Of a DNA stretch of 64,000 bases, positions 61,485-64,000 are shown piece after piece (position 1 is the first letter of the stretch; the number at the start of each line of letters is the position of its first letter). The notes under the pieces were generated by a model. It ran no database searches, was not told where the DNA came from, and was given only the letters and a program-made list of their open reading frames with translations. Made by a program: the position numbers and the translations under genes. Source of the stretch: Streptomyces sp. BK340 (GTDB lineage: Bacteria; Actinomycetota; Actinomycetes; Streptomycetales; Streptomycetaceae); contig NZ_VISR01000001.1 in assembly GCF_007827595.1 (NCBI RefSeq), positions 558,001 to 622,000 on the forward strand, read 5' to 3'.

Positions 61485-62225
61485 TCAGTGCCGCAGCGGC
61501 CAGGCGGTGCCCGCGTGGTCGGCCTCGGTGCCGGCGTGGCGGGCGCAGGCGTCCGTGAGCGCTTCCAGCAGGCTCAGCGGGTCGGTCAGCGCGTGCTCCG
61601 GGCCACGGACCCAGCGCACCTGCTGGTCGTCGCCGGGCAGCCGCGCGGGCGGTACGAGGACGTAGGAGCCGCGGCAGTGCCAGCGCAGCCCCGGGTGCTC
61701 GTCCATGGTCTCGGGGTGGCAGTCAAGCGCGCAGGGCCACCACTCGTCCTCGTCCTCGGGGGTGCCCCGGGTGAGGGTGAAGAACAGCATGCGGCCGTCG
61801 TCGCTCTCGGCGACCGGGCCGACCTCCACACCGTCGCCGAGGAGGCGGTCCAGCGCCTCCCGGCCGGCTTCCAGGGGCACGTCGAGGACGTCGTGCACCA
61901 TGCCGGTGGCGGTGATGAAGTTGGCCTGCGGCTGGTGCCGGGCCCAGCGCTCGATCTGCGCGCGGTCCGTCGTGGACTGCGTCTGCCAGGCGAACGACAC
62001 CGGGTGCCGGGCCGGGGTGGGACAGCCGACGCGGTCGCAGGAGCAGCGGTAGTCGGGGGCGGGGTACGCGGCGGGCGCCAGGGGCAGTCCCGCCGCGGCG
62101 GCGGCGAGCAGCAGGGCCTCACGGCCGTCGTCGCCGACGGCGGCGGTCTCCTTCGGACGGCGTCCGCGCAGCCACTGGGAGAGTCTGCCCTGCCGGCCGG
62201 TCCGGCCGCCGAACGTCCCGCTCAT
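61485..62225 (-). CDS. Bifunctional DNA primase/polymerase N-terminal-domain-like protein
   Basis: 246 residues. The N-terminus has LLAAAAAGLPLAPAAYP, then CSCDRVGCPTPARHPVSFAW and the pattern IERWARHQPQANFITATGM, VHDVLDVPLEAGREAL, which is the PrimPol (DUF-type bifunctional primase/polymerase) signature. One of the usual catalytic Asp positions reads HDVLDVP, so only part of the acidic site may be present. Not associated with phage or plasmid genes here. Function uncertain; probably a chromosomal, degenerate family member. Confidence 0.8.
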   Translation of the reverse strand: MSGTFGGRTGRQGRLSQWLRGRRPKETAAVGDDGREALLLAAAAAGLPLAPAAYPAPDYRCSCDRVGCPTPARHPVSFAWQTQSTTDRAQIERWARHQPQANFITATGMVHDVLDVPLEAGREALDRLLGDGVEVGPVAESDDGRMLFFTLTRGTPEDEDEWWPCALDCHPETMDEHPGLRWHCRGSYVLVPPARLPGDDQQVRWVRGPEHALTDPLSLLEALTDACARHAGTEADHAGTAWPLRH

Positions 62226-62353
62226 CTAGCTCCTCAAACTCGTGGTCGCCTCGCTGATGTGCGGACAGCATGCCCTATCGTCCCATCTTCCAATGCTTCG
62301 GGGGGCCGGAGCGGCGATCCGGAGGAACCGGACGAGACGCGCCTCACAGCACC

Positions 62354-62968
62354 TCAGCGGGGGGTGAGTCCGTACAGGGCGTAGTCGACCAGGGCGTCCG
62401 TGTAGGCGTACGAGATCGGCCCGGTGTGCTGCAGCCAGCGCTGGGCGAGCGGTGAGACGAACAGCTCCAGCGCGATGCGCGGGTCGACGTCGGGGCGCAC
62501 CGCGCCGCTGTCCTGCGCGGAGCGCAGCCGGTCGACGTACAGCTGGAGCTGGGGTTCGAGGAGCTTGGTGACGAACTCGCGGCCGAGCTGTTCGTTGACC
62601 ACGCCCTCGGCGGCCAGCGCGCGGCTGGGTGCCTCGAAGCGGGGGTCGTACAGCTGGTCGACGGTGAGCCGCAGCACCGCCCTGAGGTCGGCGGCGAGAT
62701 CGCCGGTGTCCGGGATGACGTAGGGCTCCTGTCCCGCCGCCCGGGCCGCCTGCTCGCCGAGGTCCACGAAGGCCTCCATCAGCACGTCCGCCTTGGACGC
62801 CCACCAGCGGTAGATCGTCTGCTTGCCGACCCCGGCACGGGCGGCGATCCCCTCGACCGTGGTCTTCGGGTATCCGACCTCGGCGACCAGTGCGAGGGCG
62901 GCCTCGTAGATCGCTCTGCGGGACTTCTCACTGCGGCGGGTGGCGTCGGGGGCGGGCTTCTTGACCAT
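62354..62968 (-). CDS. TetR-family transcriptional regulator
   Basis: 204 residues. HTH: RAIYEAALALVAEVGYPKTT and GIAARAGVGKQTIYRWWASK. The C-terminal domain (DLAADLRAVLRLTVDQLYDP) is TetR_C. It lies 9 bases after the Rsm22-like gene on the same strand. It could be a candidate for the TACCGACAG operator near the haem oxygenase gene, but there is no direct evidence. Confidence 0.9.
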   Translation of the reverse strand: MVKKPAPDATRRSEKSRRAIYEAALALVAEVGYPKTTVEGIAARAGVGKQTIYRWWASKADVLMEAFVDLGEQAARAAGQEPYVIPDTGDLAADLRAVLRLTVDQLYDPRFEAPSRALAAEGVVNEQLGREFVTKLLEPQLQLYVDRLRSAQDSGAVRPDVDPRIALELFVSPLAQRWLQHTGPISYAYTDALVDYALYGLTPR

Positions 62969-62977
62969 GGGGTGACG

Positions 62978-63991
62978 TTAACAAGCCCCGGCCGGCCGGG
63001 CGGTCGGGTCCTCCGGCGGCCACGCGTCGCCCCAGTCGGCGTCCCGAGCCGCCTTGTAGAGGTCGCCGTGGCGCTTGGTGACCGTGGTGCGGCGCAGTTG
63101 CTCGTCGGCCTCGCACAGGTCGAGGAGCACCTGGCCCTTGCGGATCTGCGGTCGCCGGACCACCCGGGCGGGGGCGGGCGCGGCGGGCAGCCGGGTGGCG
63201 GCGACGTAGCTGAACTTCTCGTCCTCGTACGCCAGGGAGCCGCCCTTGACCTGGCGGTGCAGGGAGGAGCGGCTGACCCGGGCGGAGAAGTGGCACCAGT
63301 CCGTGCCGGGCACGATGGGGCAGGCGGCGCTGTGCGGGCAGGGCGCGGCGATGCGGAACCCGGCGCGGACGAGGCGGTCGCGGGCCTCGATGACCCGGGC
63401 GTAGCCGGCGGGGGTGCCGGCTTCCACGATCACGACGGACTGCGCGGCGGCCGCGGCCGCGTCGACGAGGGCGGCGCGGTCGGCCTCGGCGAGTTCGTTG
63501 AGGACGTACGAGACCGTGACGAGGTCGGCGCTGTCGAGGGTGAGCGCCGTGCCGATCCGGGCCCGCTGCCAGCGGGCGTCCCGCAGCGCGGGGTTGGCTT
63601 GGGCGATCTCCCGGCCGAGGGCGAGTGCGGGCTCGGCCCAGTCCAGCACGGTGACGCGGCGCTCGCCGGGCCAGGTCGCGGTGACGGCCCAGGTGGCGGC
63701 GCCGGTGCCACCGCCGACGTCGACATGGCTGCCGGGCGTCCAGTCGGGCACGGCGTCCGCGAACGCCTCCAGCGCCGAGCGGACCGCCTCGAAGGTGGCC
63801 GGCATGCGGTAGGCGGCGTACGCGGCGACGTCGGCGCGGTCGCGCAGGATCGGGGCGTCGGTCGGGGTGGCCCCGCGGTAGTTGGCGATCAGCCGTTCCA
63901 CGGCGCCGGCGGCTTGCGATGGCGGTAGCCCCGCGAGCAGGTCGGCAAGGGTGGCGCGGAGTTGCTCGGCCGGGCGTACGGGGTCGTTCAC
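62978..63991 (-). CDS. Rsm22-like ribosomal small-subunit methyltransferase
   Basis: 337 residues, starting at a GTG ten bases from the window edge, so the upstream signals are not visible. The SAM site reads HVDVGGGTGAATWAV; VSYVLNELAEADR follows. Four cysteines (CPHSAACP, then TDWCHF and earlier in APCPH) match the Fe-S or zinc site of Rsm22. In mitochondria and bacteria this family is tied to small-subunit maturation. The gene directly precedes tetR. Confidence 0.88.
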   Translation of the reverse strand: MNDPVRPAEQLRATLADLLAGLPPSQAAGAVERLIANYRGATPTDAPILRDRADVAAYAAYRMPATFEAVRSALEAFADAVPDWTPGSHVDVGGGTGAATWAVTATWPGERRVTVLDWAEPALALGREIAQANPALRDARWQRARIGTALTLDSADLVTVSYVLNELAEADRAALVDAAAAAAQSVVIVEAGTPAGYARVIEARDRLVRAGFRIAAPCPHSAACPIVPGTDWCHFSARVSRSSLHRQVKGGSLAYEDEKFSYVAATRLPAAPAPARVVRRPQIRKGQVLLDLCEADEQLRRTTVTKRHGDLYKAARDADWGDAWPPEDPTARPAGAC

Positions 63992-64000
63992 CCGGCGATT

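Noticed and set aside
61485..62225. PrimPol gene as a sign of a prophage or plasmid
   Set aside because: No phage, integrase or replication genes adjoin it, and such proteins are common on Streptomyces chromosomes.

Overview
The window is chromosomal DNA from a Streptomyces: GC is very high throughout, third codon positions are almost always G or C, GTG and TTG starts and ATGA overlaps are common, and gene content is typical (glnE, glnA2, nsrR/hmp, AfsR/SARP regulator, XRE-DUF397 modules, efeOBU). No tRNA, rRNA, CRISPR array, complete insertion sequence or replication origin was seen. Both ends are cut inside or just beyond genes: malE is truncated at base 1, and a GTG-started Rsm22-like gene begins 10 bases from the right end.

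Layout. 1-3.3 kb: maltose ABC binding protein malE, divergent repressor malR, and a PAP2 membrane phosphatase. 3.3-6.3 kb: glnE, adenylyltransferase of glutamine synthetase. 6.4-7.3 kb: a striking 42-bp minisatellite with a decayed tail and no convincing gene. 7.6-10.9 kb: a secreted phosphoesterase with a PHO-box-like sequence upstream, then an MFS transporter and a beta-propeller protein in one operon. 11-14.2 kb: zinc alcohol dehydrogenase, membrane-anchored pentapeptide-repeat protein, small beta-trefoil-like protein. 14.3-18.9 kb: glnA2 and a nitric-oxide module (flavohaemoglobin hmp, a TetX-like monooxygenase and the Fe-S repressor nsrR), with matching NsrR-type operators before hmp and nsrR. 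19-24.7 kb: DUF3105/DUF305 pair, sedolisin protease, NAD synthetase.

24.7-35.3 kb is the accessory part and the most interesting. It holds a SUKH/SMI1 protein, a frameshifted HEAT-repeat pseudogene, another HEAT-type gene, an XRE-DUF397 and anti-sigma-like ATPase module, and a 1,612-residue polymorphic toxin. The toxin carries a membrane anchor, a ricin-type lectin, a ~640-residue alanine-rich helical stalk, a Hint self-cleavage domain and an RNase-A-like C-terminus, and is followed by its CdiI-type immunity gene. Just downstream lies the wreck of a second cassette: a pantothenate kinase N-terminal fragment, the last ~50 residues of a related toxin and a frameshifted immunity paralogue, all between imperfect direct repeats.

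35.3-52.8 kb: regulators and transporters (DUF5937/ArsR, MFS pumps, TetR), panB, a DrrAB-like ABC exporter, a large SARP regulator, a site-2 protease homologue, F420:NADP oxidoreductase and a sialidase-fold protein. 53-64 kb: MFS exporter, methionine aminopeptidase (probably leaderless), haem oxygenase behind a perfect 11-1-11 operator, PhzF, the efeO-efeB-efeU iron uptake operon behind two adjacent iron boxes, a lipoprotein, a PrimPol-like protein, TetR and Rsm22-like genes. Haem oxygenase and EfeOBU together suggest a small iron-acquisition neighbourhood.
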